Assembly: GCF_025758695.1 (NCBI RefSeq)
Contig: NZ_JANJQP010000001.1
Coordinates: forward strand, 496,001-560,000
DNA from: Oenococcus kitaharae
Lineage (GTDB): Bacteria > Bacillota > Bacilli > Lactobacillales > Lactobacillaceae
Direction of reading: 5' to 3'
Length of the DNA: 64,000 nucleotides
Both the position numbers and the translations under genes were made by a program. Shown here piece by piece: positions 24,663 to 31,975 of this stretch (its first letter is position 1; every line of letters starts with the position of its first letter). The notes beneath the pieces are model-generated. The model saw only the letters and a list, made by a program, of their open reading frames with translations, was not told where the DNA came from and searched no databases.

Positions 24663-25832
24663 TTAATTATTTTCTTGGGTACTTATTTGGGTACTTTGAT
24701 TAACGAAATTAGCAAAAATACTAGCTGTTTCTGTTTTCTGTTTCTTGGTTACTTCAGCGTATATCTGTAAAGTGGTATGCACATCATTATGGCCTAGCTG
24801 GTATTGAAGCTGTTTAATATCCATGCCTGACTGGACAGCCAGCGTTGCATAAGTATGCCGAAAACCATGAATGATAATCGCAGGCAGGTCAGCAGCCTTT
24901 GCTATTTCTCTGCACCATTGACGTGGTTTGCCTAAGGTCACAAAGGAATTAACCGAGCTGTTAAAAACGTAGTTGCATGGGGATGCCGAGTAGCCGAGAG
25001 CTTGATATAGCTCATGCTGCCTGAGCTTCCATTCGGCTAAAGCTGAAATAGTTTCATCATCAAGCGTCATTAAGCGGTTGCTGGCTTTGGTTTTAGGCTC
25101 TTCAGAAATAACTTCGCCACTCTCAACCGTGACCACGGTCTTAGAGATCGACAGAGTTTTATTGCTGAAATCAACATCAGACCAATTCAGGGCCAACGCT
25201 TCGCCTTTTCGCATCCCCGTAAAGGCTAATAACCTGAAAAACAAGTATCGGCTATAATGGTCTTTGTTATAGAGCTGATAAGCACTGTTTAGAAATCGTT
25301 TCAATTCTTCGACATCGTAGAATTGCACGGTATCTCTGGACGGTGCTTTTTTAGCTCTCGGTTTATCGATATTGGCAAAAGGATTGTTTTTGACGTAGGC
25401 ATACTGCACAGCCTTTTTAAATATCTGGGCAACAATCCCAACCGTCCAATCGTAGCGAACAAAGGCCGCCGCTTGCTGATTAACAAACTTTTGAGCTTTG
25501 ATCGGCGTGAGTTCGTCCAAGTATACCCCCTTAAAATACGGTTGAATATGCAGCTTATAGCGCTCTTCAATCTTTTTGTAAGTCGATGGCTTGACGTCTT
25601 TTGCTTTCATAGCCAACCACTCTGCAGCAAGCTCATTGAACTTGATTCGCTTAACTTGCTGGCTTTCTAGCTGACCGTTAGCTTCAGCGACTTTGTAAGC
25701 CCGATAGGCGTTTACTGCTTCTTTTCGGCTACTAAAACCTCGCTTATGCGTAGCCTTACCGTTTAACACGATTCTAAAATAATACGATTTAACGCCATTT
25801 TTAAGCGTTCTAACTTCAATTTTCATTGTCAT
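24663..25832 (-). CDS. int: Tyrosine recombinase, phage-type integrase
   Basis: 389 residues. An N-terminal AP2-like arm-binding domain (about 1-55) is followed by a SAM-like core-binding domain (about 65-150) and the catalytic domain with Arg208 (TGMRKGEA), His322-x-x-Arg325 (HGFRHTYA), His348 (LGHND) and nucleophile Tyr358 (LQIYAEV). All catalytic residues are present. The gene ends 40 bp from attL. The last residues QSTQISTQENN are encoded by the arm-type repeats. It should integrate and, with the Xis-like protein, excise the island. Confidence 0.95.
   Translation of the reverse strand: MTMKIEVRTLKNGVKSYYFRIVLNGKATHKRGFSSRKEAVNAYRAYKVAEANGQLESQQVKRIKFNELAAEWLAMKAKDVKPSTYKKIEERYKLHIQPYFKGVYLDELTPIKAQKFVNQQAAAFVRYDWTVGIVAQIFKKAVQYAYVKNNPFANIDKPRAKKAPSRDTVQFYDVEELKRFLNSAYQLYNKDHYSRYLFFRLLAFTGMRKGEALALNWSDVDFSNKTLSISKTVVTVESGEVISEEPKTKASNRLMTLDDETISALAEWKLRQHELYQALGYSASPCNYVFNSSVNSFVTLGKPRQWCREIAKAADLPAIIIHGFRHTYATLAVQSGMDIKQLQYQLGHNDVHTTLQIYAEVTKKQKTETASIFANFVNQSTQISTQENN
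24675..24696. repeat. Left pair of integrase arm-type sites (TTGGGTACTT twice)
   Basis: TTGGGTACTT at 24675-24684 and 24687-24696, spaced 12 bp. The same 12-bp-spaced pair occurs near the right end at 38353-38374 in the same orientation. The left pair lies inside the last codons of int, encoding a repeated Ser-Thr-Gln. Confidence 0.65.
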
Positions 25833-25913
25833 TTTTCAATGACAGCACAATACAATCAATCATCAGTCAAACGAGAGTTTTTGAGAGTTGTCTTTCTCTG
25901 AAATTGCTTCATT

Positions 25914-26972
25914 TTATGAATGATATGACCAGTGACCACTTTCTTCTGAACCTTCGATATAAGAGGCACCCGTATCTTTATAAAAACGTTCTAGTAAGTT
26001 ATTTAGTTCATTACTAATTCTTTCTTTTTCAAATTGATTCATATTTGATTTTTCAACTTTATTTTTCAGAAATAATTTGATTGTTTTCTCAAAATCGTTA
26101 GAAAAACTCTGCTGTGTTTTTAAAGCCTCACTAGAAAAATTAGAATAATTAGTTTTAAAGTTTAGTAGGTTACGTATATCCTCAAGAATTAATTCTTGAG
26201 CTGCGGTAGTTAAAAAAAAGTTTTCGCTGTATAAATGAACAAGAATTTGTTCGTCAATATCTATTCCTCTTTCTAAAAACTCATTTTTAGTTAAGTCAAA
26301 ATAGTATTCCATCTCTGCAATTTCTAGATCAATACCATTAGAAAATTTTTCCTTTAACGGTTGTAATTCCTTTGGATGATGAGAAAAGTAATCACCAGAT
26401 AGAACCAACATCCTTATAAAAATATTGTTTTTAAACAATCCTGATTCAGCGGTCATCATCGGTAGTAAAAATTCTTGGTTGCTTATCTTTGGGTAATTAG
26501 TCTTTTCTTTTCTCAAAGATGACAATTCCCCATCAAATATTAAGACATAGAGAATTTCTTCTAGATTGTGCTTTGATAATTTAGGGAATATTTTGTGTGA
26601 TAATTCCACATCATCAACCTTGTGTAATGCGTCATAAAATCCAAACTTTTCAAAAAATTTGTTTACAGTTTCTGACAATTTTTTGATACTTAAATTGCGA
26701 TTAGATAAAACTAGTTCCCACATATCGGAGTCTTTTTCAAATAGCAATTGGGTCGGAGTTATCTGAAAAAAAGCACAAATACGAGCAATTTTATCAGCGC
26801 TAGGAAAACCCTTATCTGGATTTTCCCAATCACTAACAGTCCTTCTGACATTAGGGACATTAAAACCCTCATTATCGGTAGCGATTTTTCCGAGTGCTTC
26901 TTGAGATAGATGCTTATTTTCTCTAAGTTGTTTCAGATGAGCAGCTAAAATTTTTTTGTCTGGTTTAATCAT
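25914..26972 (-). CDS. XRE-family repressor of the island (Stl/CI-like position)
   Basis: 352 residues from MIKPDKKILAAHLKQLRENK. An N-terminal helix-turn-helix (about 8-70, LSQEALGKIATDNEG and VRRTVSDWENP) is followed by about 280 helical residues without a peptidase motif, so it is not a LexA-type self-cleaving CI. Long XRE repressors of this sort (Stl-like) in satellites are released by helper-phage proteins. The frame is open upstream to a TTG at 27014. It faces the Cro-like gene across a perfect operator palindrome. Confidence 0.78.
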   Translation of the reverse strand: MIKPDKKILAAHLKQLRENKHLSQEALGKIATDNEGFNVPNVRRTVSDWENPDKGFPSADKIARICAFFQITPTQLLFEKDSDMWELVLSNRNLSIKKLSETVNKFFEKFGFYDALHKVDDVELSHKIFPKLSKHNLEEILYVLIFDGELSSLRKEKTNYPKISNQEFLLPMMTAESGLFKNNIFIRMLVLSGDYFSHHPKELQPLKEKFSNGIDLEIAEMEYYFDLTKNEFLERGIDIDEQILVHLYSENFFLTTAAQELILEDIRNLLNFKTNYSNFSSEALKTQQSFSNDFEKTIKLFLKNKVEKSNMNQFEKERISNELNNLLERFYKDTGASYIEGSEESGHWSYHS

Positions 26973-26987
26973 TTTGTGCGTATTTTT

Positions 26988-27034
26988 ATTGTGTGCTTTT
27001 CCTATTGCACACAATAATTAACCTCACATATAAT
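26988..27034. promoter_or_regulatory. Divergent control region: palindromic operator and rightward promoter
   Basis: ATTGTGTGC (26988-26996), 10 nt, GCACACAAT (27007-27015): a perfect 9-bp inverted repeat between repressor and Cro-like genes, with a related half-site TTGTGCG at 26974-26980. The rightward promoter TTGCAC (27005-27010)-18 nt-TATAAT (27029-27034) overlaps the right arm, so repressor binding would block the lytic-side genes. Confidence 0.75.
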
Positions 27035-27088
27035 AATAATCGTGGGAACAAGATAAAGCAATTAGTTCTTACAAGAAATGAGGAAATG

Positions 27089-27274
27089 ATGGCAAAGAAT
27101 TACCGCAAGATGATTAAAGATTCAGGGATCAAAATGTACGAGGTAGCCCACGAAGCACACACCAACGCTTCAAACTTATCTGTATGGCTAAGATATCCTG
27201 AAGATTTAAATGAGAGTCAAAAAGAGCGCCTTGAGAACGCTCTGCAAAAATTAAACATTGGATCAAGTAATTAA
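27089..27274 (+). CDS. Small Cro-like DNA-binding protein
   Basis: 61 residues (MAKNYRKMIKDSGIKMYEVA), with a compact helix-turn-helix pattern GIKMYEVAHEAHTNASNLSVWL. Start at 27089 or the adjacent ATG at 27086; GAGGA is just upstream. It is the first rightward gene opposite the repressor, the position of Str/Cro in satellites and temperate phages, and probably counteracts the repressor (inference). Confidence 0.7.
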   Translation: MAKNYRKMIKDSGIKMYEVAHEAHTNASNLSVWLRYPEDLNESQKERLENALQKLNIGSSN

Positions 27275-27288
27275 TTAGAAAGGAAACA

Positions 27289-27351
27289 ATGGCGGCCACT
27301 ATGAAAAACATCATCAGTCATTTTGTTTCAAACACGGAGGCTTATTTATGA
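27289..27351 (+). CDS. 20-residue leader-like ORF coupled to the Xis-like gene
   Basis: ATG at 27289 with AAAGGA 4-5 nt upstream; reads MAATMKNIISHFVSNTEAYL and stops in an ATGA overlap with the next gene. Its role may be only to bring ribosomes to the Xis-like start. Weakly supported as a protein. Confidence 0.4.
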   Translation: MAATMKNIISHFVSNTEAYL

Positions 27352-27545
27352 ATGTGGAAAATGATAACAAATTCTGGCCTGTGACATTCAGGCGCAAGGA
27401 TATACCGAAATTATTCGGTTTTAACGTTCGAGCGTTCGACACGTTGGTTAATCAAGGCAAACTGCACCCGATTGTCTTCGGCAGCTTAAAGCTCTATAAG
27501 ACTAGCGATATGCTGGCGTATCTCGAAAGAAAGCAGGTTAAATAA
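27348..27545 (+). CDS. Putative excisionase / small winged-helix DNA-binding protein
   Basis: 65 residues. FRRKDIPKLFGFNVRAFDTL followed by FGSLKLYKTSDMLAYLERK resembles the excisionase/helix_17 type: a helix-turn-helix plus a short beta-wing. RBS ACGGAGG precedes the ATG. Position directly after the Cro-like gene, with an integrase in the same element, supports an Xis role, though a replication-control role is possible. Confidence 0.6.
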   Translation: MNVENDNKFWPVTFRRKDIPKLFGFNVRAFDTLVNQGKLHPIVFGSLKLYKTSDMLAYLERKQVK

Positions 27546-27700
27546 TGATGCAAGAGACAAAAAAATCCATTAGCTACAAAACTTTGGGCAGCAGAGCAGT
27601 TAACGGATGGAACAAATTAATTATCACTATTACTGGCATTCAAATAAATGCCTATCTGTATTTTAGCAGGTTAACTCTGTTTAGGAAGGCCATCCTATGA
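27545..27700 (+). CDS. 51-residue ORF coupled at both ends, unknown function
   Basis: ATG at 27545 overlaps the stop of the Xis-like gene (TAATG), and its own stop overlaps the start of the primase-like gene (ATGA). Reads MMQETKKSISYKTLGSRAVN and ends RLTLFRKAIL. Overlap at both ends is strong evidence for translation. The sequence has one moderately hydrophobic stretch and no recognisable family. Confidence 0.55.
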   Translation: MMQETKKSISYKTLGSRAVNGWNKLIITITGIQINAYLYFSRLTLFRKAIL

Positions 27701-28596
27701 TCTATCTGGGAAAAGGCCTCAGGCACAGCCAACTAAAACCAATCAAGCCAGTCTCGTCTGACTGGTCATGGCTAGTCAAACAAAAAGCTATAAAAGCAGC
27801 TGATGTAGACTCAAGCCGAGAAGCTGACCAATACAAACACAATCAAGGTCAATTTGTGATCGCTGGGACAATGACAAAAGCCATTCGGCAAAATACCAAC
27901 TTAGTCAGCCGGTCGATTCTCTTCTTTGATCTTGATAACACCAACGGGGACGACTACCCGACTGCTGTAGTCAAGATTCAAACTGCTTTTAAGATAATGG
28001 CTTATCTGATCTACCCGACTATTTCAAACGGCTATAAAGGCACACGGCTCAGAGTTGCCATTCCAACAGATCAACCCTTTAATTCAACACAACGGGCACA
28101 GCTTGGCACATATCTGGCTGGCTTATTGCCGACAGACTGGCAGACAGACTTGACCAGTTATCGCTCTAATTGGTCACAACTTGCTGGCTTGCCTATCTTA
28201 AACGCCTATTCATTGGCGCATGATGAGCAACCAATTAGCCATACAGCACCCTTTTTAAACCTTCATCGGGCACTATCCCAGACAAAGATTCTTTCAATCA
28301 AGCCACAGAGACCATCCCCGTATCGGCAGACCGTTCGGCTTGGTCGTCAGCCTTGGCAGGAAATGGCTAACCGAACTCTGACCAGTCTCATCCACCCGCC
28401 CAGTATCAACCGCCATCTTTATTTCAGTTCCCTAGTCGGCTCACTCTTGTTTATGAAAGTAGATCAGCCCGTGATTAACACACTGCTAGGCTGGTCAAAC
28501 GCCCACTCGGATAACCCGCTGGCTGATGATGAATTACAAAGAGTGATTCGCTCTGTGAGTAAAAGCGCCGACAGAAAGCAGCGGGCTCATGGCTAA
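27697..28596 (+). CDS. Primase-like replication protein of the island (AEP/PriCT type)
   Basis: 299 residues. The N-terminal half has RSILFFDLDNTNGDDYP with the DxD metal motif (78-80) and PTISNGYKGTRLRVAIPTD, a layout seen in archaeo-eukaryotic-type primases of phages, plasmids and satellites. The C-terminal part (about 235-299) resembles the PriCT helix bundle. There is no helicase domain. Similar proteins start replication of satellite islands together with an adjacent origin. Overlaps both neighbours by a few bases. Confidence 0.65.
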   Translation: MIYLGKGLRHSQLKPIKPVSSDWSWLVKQKAIKAADVDSSREADQYKHNQGQFVIAGTMTKAIRQNTNLVSRSILFFDLDNTNGDDYPTAVVKIQTAFKIMAYLIYPTISNGYKGTRLRVAIPTDQPFNSTQRAQLGTYLAGLLPTDWQTDLTSYRSNWSQLAGLPILNAYSLAHDEQPISHTAPFLNLHRALSQTKILSIKPQRPSPYRQTVRLGRQPWQEMANRTLTSLIHPPSINRHLYFSSLVGSLLFMKVDQPVINTLLGWSNAHSDNPLADDELQRVIRSVSKSADRKQRAHG

Positions 28597-29134
28597 TAGT
28601 CGGAATTATAAAAAGGGCTGGCTAGTCGATGATCGTTATACCGACCTCAGCCTAGACGGCAAAAGTGCTTTATTGCCACTGTTTGATAAGACAGACGACT
28701 TAGGGCTGATCGTCAACCCGAAAAGTGCTTTGAGAGGTCAAGGCATAGATACCAATGCTTTACAAGAATTAACCAATGCTGGCTACTTGCTGAGAATTGA
28801 TAACGGCCACGCACCCGCTTATTTATTCAAAGAGTGGTCAGGCATACAGCACCTTAGGCATTTTCAGATCAGTGGTATCTTCAATCAGCTGCTGATTCCT
28901 GACTTGTTCGTGGATGATAATGGCTTCACGGTCTACAAGAATAATCAGCAGACAGAGAACGAGGCTTTTATTGCTGGCCACCAGTTACTGATCGAAAATA
29001 TCTATCAAACTTCCGCCAACTTTAGCCCACTCAAAAAATGGCTCACTGAAAACAGCCACATCTTGAGTGACTCAATGGTTCAAAGAATGCAGATTCTGCT
29101 CAACCACAACCCGCAAGAAACAGCTCAACTCTGA
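28589..29134 (+). CDS. Island replication-associated protein, replisome-organiser-like
   Basis: 181 residues, overlaps the primase-like gene by 8 nt. MANSRNYKKGWLVDDRYTDL then SLDGKSALLPLFDKTDDLGL resembles the N-terminal winged-helix of phage replication-initiation/DnaD-type proteins (gene-product that reads plus-strand copy of structure-reading is Y-x-x-L-s-x-x-g-k-l-l-y-x-L-L). The C-terminal half is not recognisable. A role in loading the replication machinery is inferred from position. Confidence 0.5.
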   Translation: MANSRNYKKGWLVDDRYTDLSLDGKSALLPLFDKTDDLGLIVNPKSALRGQGIDTNALQELTNAGYLLRIDNGHAPAYLFKEWSGIQHLRHFQISGIFNQLLIPDLFVDDNGFTVYKNNQQTENEAFIAGHQLLIENIYQTSANFSPLKKWLTENSHILSDSMVQRMQILLNHNPQETAQL

Positions 29135-29229
29135 TGAGGGTATCAAGATACCTGATTCACTAGTCAGGTTTAAAAACATGAGCTGGGCTTGGATAAAACA
29201 GACAAATATCGCAGATTAGAGGTAGGAAG

Positions 29230-29493
29230 ATGAAAGTATTAAAAGAAGAAAGAGAAACGGTCATTATTTATGACTATCAAGAGAAATCTTGGCACATTGA
29301 CACCACAGTACAGAAACACATCAAAAAATACCGCCCTTTTCTCAAAGCGATTGAACAAGAGGAAGACAATTATTTACGGGGCTACTTTGATACAGATCAG
29401 TTCAATATGAGCTTTTCAGCTAGGAAGAAACAGATTCTCAACAGCGAGCAGCGCTTCGCTTTACATGCAAGAATGAAACAGTTACATGTATAA
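29230..29493 (+). CDS. Hypothetical small island protein (87 residues)
   Basis: Charged soluble protein beginning MKVLKEERETVIIYDYQEKS, with RBS AGGTAGGAAG. The pattern IIYDYQEKSWHIDTTVQKH, KYRPFLK recalls short phage/ICE proteins of unknown function with a beta-hairpin start. It is the last gene of the rightward replication block and is followed by a terminator. Confidence 0.55.
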   Translation: MKVLKEERETVIIYDYQEKSWHIDTTVQKHIKKYRPFLKAIEQEEDNYLRGYFDTDQFNMSFSARKKQILNSEQRFALHARMKQLHV

Positions 29494-29496
29494 CCT

Positions 29497-29523
29497 AAAA
29501 GCCTGTTAAATCGGGCTTTTTTT
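29497..29523 (+). terminator. Terminator closing the island's rightward replication operon
   Basis: AAAGCC and GGCTTT with loop of about 10 nt followed by TTTTTTT. Confidence 0.75.
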
Positions 29524-29928
29524 ATTTATCTTAATTCGTGTATATATAAATGCGCCGACAAACCGCCGGCAGGTTGCCGGTAAAAAGGGACGTTAAGTTA
29601 AGTTAAGTTAAGTTAGTTATTAACTCATAGTAAAGGAGCATAGAGAATTGCCTTAAATGTTTCAGTGAGATCAAAAGTATTCAAAGAACTCAATCGGGAT
29701 GGCAATTAAATATGCAGCACAATGCCCTTATAGTTCCTATCTTGTATCTGTTTGCCTAACTGATTCAGATCAAACAGATCAAAATGGGCAGCAAAATAAG
29801 CCCGTTCCTTTCTGAGTTCTCTGCTGACCGTAGCCACTAAATAGCACACTGAATATGATGATAGTGCGCTAACGTATTGTATTTAAGCCAAAAATACGGC
29901 ATAGAAACCAATAACGGGGATGCTCTAG
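29524..29928. other. Non-coding 0.4 kb with short tandem repeats, possible replication or remnant region
   Basis: Contains a GC hairpin CCGGCA-GGT-TGCCGG near 29566-29580, five tandem GTTAA units at 29592-29616, and AATTGCC/GGCAATT arms around 29650-29708. On the minus strand about 29700-29830 reads an open stretch ending NYKGIVLHI with RELRKERAYFAAHFDLFDLN, which looks protein-like but has no ATG start or RBS, so it is probably a gene remnant. No other gene is seen. Confidence 0.4.
29592..29616. repeat. Tandem GTTAA repeat, five units
   Basis: GTTAA repeated four times plus GTTAG, downstream of the primase-like operon. It could be an origin-associated element or a simple slippage repeat. 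Confidence 0.6.
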
Positions 29929-30206
29929 AAGTTTAACAGCAATCAGAGCAAACAAGCTAATAGCACACCAAAAAGCGAAAACCAGCACACTATTAGCGCA
30001 CTAATAGATCAGTTAGACGTGATGCACGAACAGCTAAAAGTTGAGGATAGCCAACTATCAAGCAAAGATAAACAAATAGAAGAGCTGCACACTTTGCTAG
30101 ATCAAGCCCAGAAACTACAGTTAAGCGATAAGAAGCCAGCACTCATAGAAGAAGAAGATAAGCAGGCAAAGAAAAAAAGGCTTATTCAGCCGATTATTCA
30201 AACGAT
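29929..30206 (+). pseudogene. Remnant of a plasmid RepB/DUF536-type protein C-terminus
   Basis: The frame is open from 29929 and reads a hydrophilic Gln/Ser-rich segment, then IDQLDVMHEQLKVEDSQLSS and KDKQIEELHTLLDQAQKLQL, which is the coiled-coil tail typical of plasmid replication-associated proteins in lactic acid bacteria. There is no N-terminal domain, no RBS, and the frame runs through the following terminator unless an A-run at about 30171-30178 is frameshifted, after which a TAA occurs just before the hairpin. I interpret it as a truncated, frameshifted plasmid gene. Confidence 0.55.
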
Positions 30207-30233
30207 AAGAGCATGTAAACAATGCTCTTTTTT
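30207..30233 (+). terminator. Terminator after the RepB-like remnant
   Basis: AAGAGCAT-GTAAACA-ATGCTCTT, perfect 8-bp stem, then TTTT. Confidence 0.8.
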
Positions 30234-30301
30234 CATGAAAAGAATCGTTAGAAAATTCCTGATGACCTCATGTACTTCACTAATCCATCGCGCAACACAA
30301 A

Positions 30302-30325
30302 CGCAACAAATTGTTGCGCTTTTTA
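30302..30325 (+). terminator. Hairpin with T-run upstream of the secreted-protein gene
   Basis: CGCAACAA-A-TTGTTGCG near-palindrome followed by CTTTTTA. It may stop readthrough into the secreted-protein module; the GCAAC/GTTGC sequence is also reminiscent of the TTGCA cluster at 31644-31712. Confidence 0.55.
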
Positions 30326-30387
30326 TGTGCCACATCAGGATTTAGGAACTAGAATAAGGGCAATTCTAAGAAAGGAAGAAAAGAAAA

Positions 30388-31032
30388 ATGAAAATGAAGA
30401 AGCATTCATTGTTAGCTTCAGCCTTGGTCGCAGTCACGCTGTCAACAAGTATCACACCACTGGCAGCCTTTGCGGATACTAGTAGTGAGGTCATAGGATC
30501 AACATCATCGCAACCAAGCGACAACGCTGTCATTATGCCATCTGTCGTTAAAAGTGGTTTTTATACTGAAGGGACTCATTTATTCGTGGATGGGGTTTAT
30601 ATTGGTGAGGTGCCAGCGACTAGCGTCATCACTGGCAGTGCCTCAGCTTTATCTGTGACTGCCAAAGCTGCCAGTACTTGGACGAAAGGAAAGACTTTTC
30701 ATACTACACTCAAGACTTACACTAAACAGCAAGCTGCCAAAACATTAGGGAATGGCATAGCTACAACTATCACTGCTGCTTTAACGGGTCCTATCGGCGC
30801 TGGCGGCGGCATAGCACTCGATATTTATGGTTACTTTAGAACCTATTATGCAACGGTCTATCCTAACCACAAAACACCCAAGGGCAAGTATGTATCTTAT
30901 TATTACAGCTATAAGATAATCGGCAGTGGCGAAGTTGAATACGAAATCCACTATAATTTTTACAGGAACTCAAATTATACCAACCTGCAACTGAGTCTCG
31001 TTGAGGGTCCAGTTTATGCAGATTTGAATTGA
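30388..31032 (+). CDS. Secreted protein of unknown function in the island (candidate effector or bacteriocin-like)
   Basis: 214 residues with a clear Sec signal peptide: MKMKKHS, hydrophobic core LLASALVAVTLSTSITPL, cleavage after AAFA (about residue 30). The mature part is Thr/Ser-rich, then has a Gly/Ala-rich hydrophobic stretch LGNGIATTITAALTGPIGAG (about 118-140) that could insert in a membrane, and a Tyr-rich C-terminus (YVSYYYSYKIIGSGEVEYEI). No LPxTG anchor. RBS AAAGGAAG. Two paralogous small membrane proteins follow directly in the same operon, an arrangement seen with secreted antimicrobial proteins and their immunity proteins. Function is inferred only. Confidence 0.7.
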   Translation: MKMKKHSLLASALVAVTLSTSITPLAAFADTSSEVIGSTSSQPSDNAVIMPSVVKSGFYTEGTHLFVDGVYIGEVPATSVITGSASALSVTAKAASTWTKGKTFHTTLKTYTKQQAAKTLGNGIATTITAALTGPIGAGGGIALDIYGYFRTYYATVYPNHKTPKGKYVSYYYSYKIIGSGEVEYEIHYNFYRNSNYTNLQLSLVEGPVYADLN

Positions 31033-31042
31033 GGTGATGAAG

Positions 31043-31288
31043 ATGAAAAATACGAGTAAAAGAACTTGGCGTTTTTTATATGATGCTCTTTTATATCCAC
31101 TATTGATTATCGTGGCGGCTGTCTTCTTAATTATGACTGCTCAGCTCTTACCCTTTACGGCTTCAGAAAAACTGACTATTTCTGTTACGATTATCCTTAT
31201 TTTGTTAGTTGAAACAATTATCGTCACTTATCATCTTCTCAAAAAGGATGGTTTTGTTGGTCGAAAGAAATCCAAAATAAAGAACTAA
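31043..31288 (+). CDS. Small two-helix membrane protein A (possible immunity protein)
   Basis: 81 residues. KRTWRFLYD at the N-terminus, two hydrophobic helices (about 11-35 and 42-65), then HLLKKDGFVGRKKSKIKN as a positively charged tail. Start at 31043 uses GAGGTG 6-7 nt upstream; earlier starts at 31034/31037 overlap the RBS. The layout is shared with the next protein (KRTW-x-F, two helices, LKK-x-GF, Lys-rich tail), so the two genes are a tandem duplication. Size and topology fit bacteriocin immunity proteins, without sequence proof. Confidence 0.65.
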   Translation: MKNTSKRTWRFLYDALLYPLLIIVAAVFLIMTAQLLPFTASEKLTISVTIILILLVETIIVTYHLLKKDGFVGRKKSKIKN

Positions 31289-31300
31289 GGAACAGCAACG

Positions 31301-31543
31301 ATGCAACACTGTAAAAGAACTTGGCATTTTATCTTTCTAGCCATTGTGCTGCCAATCATGGATATGACTTTTACGACACTCATTGTGCTTTATGCCTTGC
31401 AAAGCCCATTTTCAAATCTAGCGAAAACTCAGCTAATCATTATTATCTTGATTATTTTAATCACGTCACTTGTTTGGGGGATCTATCACGATCTAAAAAA
31501 AGCAGGCTTTATTAAAAAGAATAAAATAAAAACTTGGTTTTGA
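31301..31543 (+). CDS. Small two-helix membrane protein B, paralogue of the preceding gene
   Basis: 80 residues, MQHCKRTWHFIFLAIVLPIM then two hydrophobic helices and HDLKKAGFIKKNKIKTWF. About one third identical to the preceding protein in the same positions, and clearly of common origin. RBS AAGGAAC. It ends the secreted-protein operon; no obvious terminator follows. Confidence 0.65.
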   Translation: MQHCKRTWHFIFLAIVLPIMDMTFTTLIVLYALQSPFSNLAKTQLIIIILIILITSLVWGIYHDLKKAGFIKKNKIKTWF

Positions 31544-31643
31544 TAACTGGCTAATGGGGGCTATTATGCTGCTGAAAAGAGAACGGCGTATAGATGGCGT
31601 TTTGTAAAAAATTGCCAAAAAATGAAATTCAGGGGGTCAATCT

Positions 31644-31712
31644 GCTGCAACGTAACGCAACGCCGTTGCACACAAACGTTGCACCCTAAAAACAAAAGGT
31701 TGCACAGGTTGC
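31644..31712. repeat. Cluster of TTGCA/TGCAA motifs
   Basis: At least five copies of GTTGCA or its complement within 70 bp, including inverted TGCAACG...CGTTGCA arms and direct CGTTGCAC, CGTTGCAC, GGTTGCAC, GGTTGCAA. Candidate protein-binding iterons. Confidence 0.5.
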
Positions 31713-31934
31713 AAGTCCTTATATCAGTACTCTAAAGCCCTTAGATCAGGCTTACATGCTCAGAATTGCTAAGGTTACATGTTAGGAATTCATAAGGTTA
31801 AATGATGGTAAATGATGGTCTAGCACCCTGGTAAACCCTAAGGTTAATGACTGCAAAAGATGGCCTCAAGGTTAGATATCGTTATTAAGCAGCCTAACAA
31901 AACACAACATGAAATCATGGCATTTCAGGACATC

Positions 31935-31975
31935 AATGCTAGTAAATGCTAGTCTAAATGCTTGCTTTTGCTAGC
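31935..31975. repeat. Short AATGCTAGT direct repeats (iteron-like)
   Basis: AATGCTAGT at 31935 and 31945, AATGCTTGC at 31957 and TTTGCTAGC at 31967, with periods of 10, 12 and 10 bp. Candidate initiator-binding sites. Confidence 0.45.

Noticed and set aside
29592-29616. CRISPR-like repeat
   Set aside because: Five-base tandem units without spacers; no CRISPR array or cas gene occurs anywhere in the window.
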